Shown here one piece after another: positions 62,414 to 64,000 of a DNA stretch of 64,000 bases. Under the pieces are notes generated by a model. It was given only the letters and a program-made list of their open reading frames with translations. It ran no database searches and had not been told where the DNA came from. A program made the position numbers and the translations under genes. The first letter of the stretch is position 1; each line of letters begins with the position of its first letter. Source of the DNA: Yoonia vestfoldensis DSM 16212 (GTDB lineage: Bacteria; Pseudomonadota; Alphaproteobacteria; Rhodobacterales; Rhodobacteraceae); NCBI RefSeq assembly GCF_000382265.1, contig NZ_KB907985.1, positions 50,448 through 114,447 on the forward strand, given 5' to 3'.

Positions 62414-63046
62414 TTATGCGGGGCTGGCCACCCCCGGTTTGCGCGCAACGATATAACGGGCGGGCGCGGCGAAATCCCCGCTCTCGACAATCTCGAACCC
62501 GGCATTGCGCACGGCCTGTTCCAGGTCTGCAGCGCTGAATTTGCGCAGATAGGGTGCTTTGCCCAGCATCTGCGCAATCGGGATCACCGCGCCGATCAGC
62601 GCCCATTTCAGACCACGCCCTTTCAACGTCGCGGTCTTGGAAATGAAATAGCCCTCGGGCGTCAGCAGATCGTAAATCCCCGCCATGCGCCGTTCCATGT
62701 CGGGGACAAGGTGAAAGAAAGAATGTGCGAGGATCGCATCGAATTGCCCGGTTTCCGGCAGATCGGACGCCACATCAAAGCGCAGGTCGGCCCCCGCGAC
62801 AGGCAGCTTGCCCTGCGCGATCCGGATCATCTCGGGCGAAATGTCGGTAGCTAGATAGCTTGCGACATCGGGGGCCAGCAGAACAGCGGTCGATCCGGTG
62901 CCACAGGCGATTTCCAGCACACGATCCGTCGGGCGCAGATAGTTGCGTGTGCGGCCCAGCGTATATGCATAGGCCGCAGGGTTGCCGATTTTTGATGCCG
63001 CGTATTTTTCAGCGGCACGGTTCCAGAACGTGGCGGTGTCGGTCAT
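62414..63046 (-). CDS. Class I SAM-dependent methyltransferase
   Basis: 210 residues from the ATG at 63046 (CAGGAG upstream). Motif I VLEIACGTGSTAVLLAPDVASYLATDISPEMIRIA region, post-motif FDAILAHSFFHLV, and LTPEGYFISKTATL. Substrate unknown; resembles UbiE/Coq5-like or generic small-molecule methyltransferases. Divergent from the LysR gene, which may regulate it. Confidence 0.87.
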   Translation of the reverse strand: MTDTATFWNRAAEKYAASKIGNPAAYAYTLGRTRNYLRPTDRVLEIACGTGSTAVLLAPDVASYLATDISPEMIRIAQGKLPVAGADLRFDVASDLPETGQFDAILAHSFFHLVPDMERRMAGIYDLLTPEGYFISKTATLKGRGLKWALIGAVIPIAQMLGKAPYLRKFSAADLEQAVRNAGFEIVESGDFAAPARYIVARKPGVASPA

Positions 63047-63118
63047 TGGTATCTCCTGTTTGCGAAACCTTACGTCCATACGGTTTGGTATGATATTGAC
63101 AAATATCGTCCAATAGAT

Positions 63119-63724
63119 ATGCCTTTATGCATGGATAATGGCTTTGACTGGAACCGGATGCGCGGCTTTCTCGCCGTGGCGGAAACGGGGTCCTATTCCG
63201 CCGCAGCGCGTCAGTTGGGGCTGACGCAACCGACATTGGGGCGCCAGATCGCAGCGCTCGAGGATGCGCTTGGTCTGTCGCTGTTTCTGCGCGAAGGGCG
63301 CGGTCAGCGCTTGACGGAACAAGGCGCTAGTCTGTTGATCCATGCCCGCGCGATGGGCGAGGCAGCAGACCGTGTCGCGCTGGCCGCCAGTGGCCAGACG
63401 CAGGGTCTGACCGGCCGCGTCCGCATCACCGCCAGTGATCTGATGTCGGCGGTGCGCGTGCCTGCCGTGCTGCGCCGTATCCGCGACCTTGCGCCCCAGC
63501 TAGAGGTGGAAGTGGTCGCCGCCAATGATATCCGCAACCTGAACCGGCGCGAGGCCGATATCGCTGTGCGCCATCAGCGGCCCGACCAGCCCAACCTGAT
63601 CGCCCGCCGCCTGCCCGATGGCGAAGCGCGGCTTTTTGCAAGCCCCGACTATCTGGCGCGCTATCCAGCGATCACGACTGCGGACGACCTCAAATCGCAT
63701 GATTTCATCAGCTATGGCTGTTGA
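63119..63724 (+). pseudogene. LysR-family regulator truncated by an IS element
   Basis: 201 residues, with an intact N-terminal winged helix (MRGFLAVAETGSYSAAARQLGLTQPTLGRQIAALE region) and the first part of the substrate-binding domain. LysR proteins are normally about 290-310 residues; here the chain ends at SHDFISYGC, and the last codons coincide with the left end of an IS21-type element (63725 onward). About 90-100 residues of the effector domain are missing, so it is probably non-functional or altered. Divergent from the methyltransferase gene. The missing 3' part would lie beyond the element, outside the window. Confidence 0.85.
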
Positions 63725-63778
63725 TTGTCACTGAGAACTGACCCGGCAGCAGCAGAAATTGTCATCGAGAATTGACCC
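63725..63778 (+). repeat. Terminal direct repeats of the IS21-like element
   Basis: Copies at 63725-63744 and 63759-63778, 34 bases apart start to start, differing at three positions. They are likely transposase-binding sites at the left end. Confidence 0.75.
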
Positions 63779-63831
63779 ATGTGCAACCTTACCCCGGCTT
63801 GAATCAGCTGGGAGCACTTGGAGTGATAGAC

Positions 63832-64000
63832 ATGGGATTTTTAAAAGTTATCCGGAAATGGGCGCTGCGTGACAAGATGCCCATTCGCGAGATCGCGCGG
63901 CGGACGGGCGTGTCTCGCAACACGATCAAGAAGTATTTGCGGGAGGGGATTGTTGAACCTGCGTTTCACGCGCCAGATCGTCCCAGCAAGCTGGACCCTT
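63832..64000 (+). CDS. istA: IS21-family transposase IstA, N-terminal part
   Basis: 56 residues visible, running off the end. MGFLKVIRKWALRDKMPIRE and IARRTGVSRNTIKKYLREG form the helix-turn-helix typical of IstA, followed by the conserved P-rich linker (FHAPDRPSKLDP). GGAG lies eight bases before the ATG. The DDE catalytic domain is outside the window. Confidence 0.85.
   Translation, partial: MGFLKVIRKWALRDKMPIREIARRTGVSRNTIKKYLREGIVEPAFHAPDRPSKLDP

Larger units (their letters stand above)
63720..64000 (+). mobile_element. IS21-family insertion sequence, left end, 3' partial
   Basis: Starts at about 63720-63725. Two 20-base end repeats, TTGTCACTGAGAACTGACCC (63725-63744) and TTGTCATCGAGAATTGACCC (63759-63778), match at 17 of 20 positions; multiple transposase-binding repeats at the ends are usual for IS21. 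An istA reading frame follows. The right end, istB and target duplication lie beyond the window. Confidence 0.82.

Overview
The window looks like chromosomal DNA from a marine-type alphaproteobacterium of the order Rhodobacterales (Roseobacter/Rhodobacter relatives). The coding DNA is GC-rich, and the sequence carries a CenR-like response regulator, a pyk then rpmI-rplT then (one gene later) pheS neighbourhood, tandem FAD-GcvT demethylating dehydrogenases, and short CCTCCGGCGGG-type intergenic repeats. The genus cannot be fixed from the sequence. Nearly all of the window is coding; the only gene-poor stretch over 300 bases is 26999-27649.

Region 1 (1-23436) is the most unusual part. A giant repeat protein (about 4,500 residues visible, start upstream of the window) is followed on the same strand, with gaps of at most 33 bases or overlaps, by eight genes: a DUF3467 protein, a GAF-HlyD fusion, a PqqD-like/M50 peptidase/HlyD fusion, a C-terminally shortened SecA-like ATPase, a signal-peptide-bearing HlyD-like adaptor, two proteins I cannot identify, and a radical SAM enzyme. 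There is no HlyB-type ABC exporter. I infer a dedicated export and maturation system for the giant protein, driven by a SecA-like motor and built around a membrane protease, possibly with radical SAM modification.

Region 2 (23482-38721) is mostly housekeeping: metC-like, rhodanese, CenR-like regulator, ribA, L,D-transpeptidase, rppH, a lytic transglycosylase, rnr, an XRE regulator facing a small membrane protein, dapE, a DUF1244 protein, an N-formylglutamate amidohydrolase-like protein, pyk, rpmI and rplT.

Region 3 (38722-46859) holds a possible leader/attenuator, a GNAT gene, pheS (pheT is not adjacent), an acetolactate-synthase-like enzyme divergent from an FMN reductase, a small membrane protein, gamma-glutamyltransferase, a thiolase and a free-methionine-R-sulfoxide reductase.

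Region 4 (46992-54153) is a six-gene coupled operon: XRE-cupin regulator, GFA-type formaldehyde-linked protein, two dimethylglycine/sarcosine-dehydrogenase-like enzymes, a PNPOx-like protein and a homocysteine S-methyltransferase. Together they fit catabolism of methylated glycines (betaine, dimethylglycine, sarcosine) with methyl groups passed to homocysteine or one-carbon carriers.

Region 5 (54187-64000) contains a MuiA-like DUF4139 protein, asd, an FrhB/BciB-like Fe-S flavoprotein whose 3' end overlaps a convergent CBS-domain gene, a divergent Lrp/ald pair, mscL, a GST, a YtoQ-like protein, a methyltransferase, and a LysR gene cut off by an IS21-family element that runs off the end of the window.
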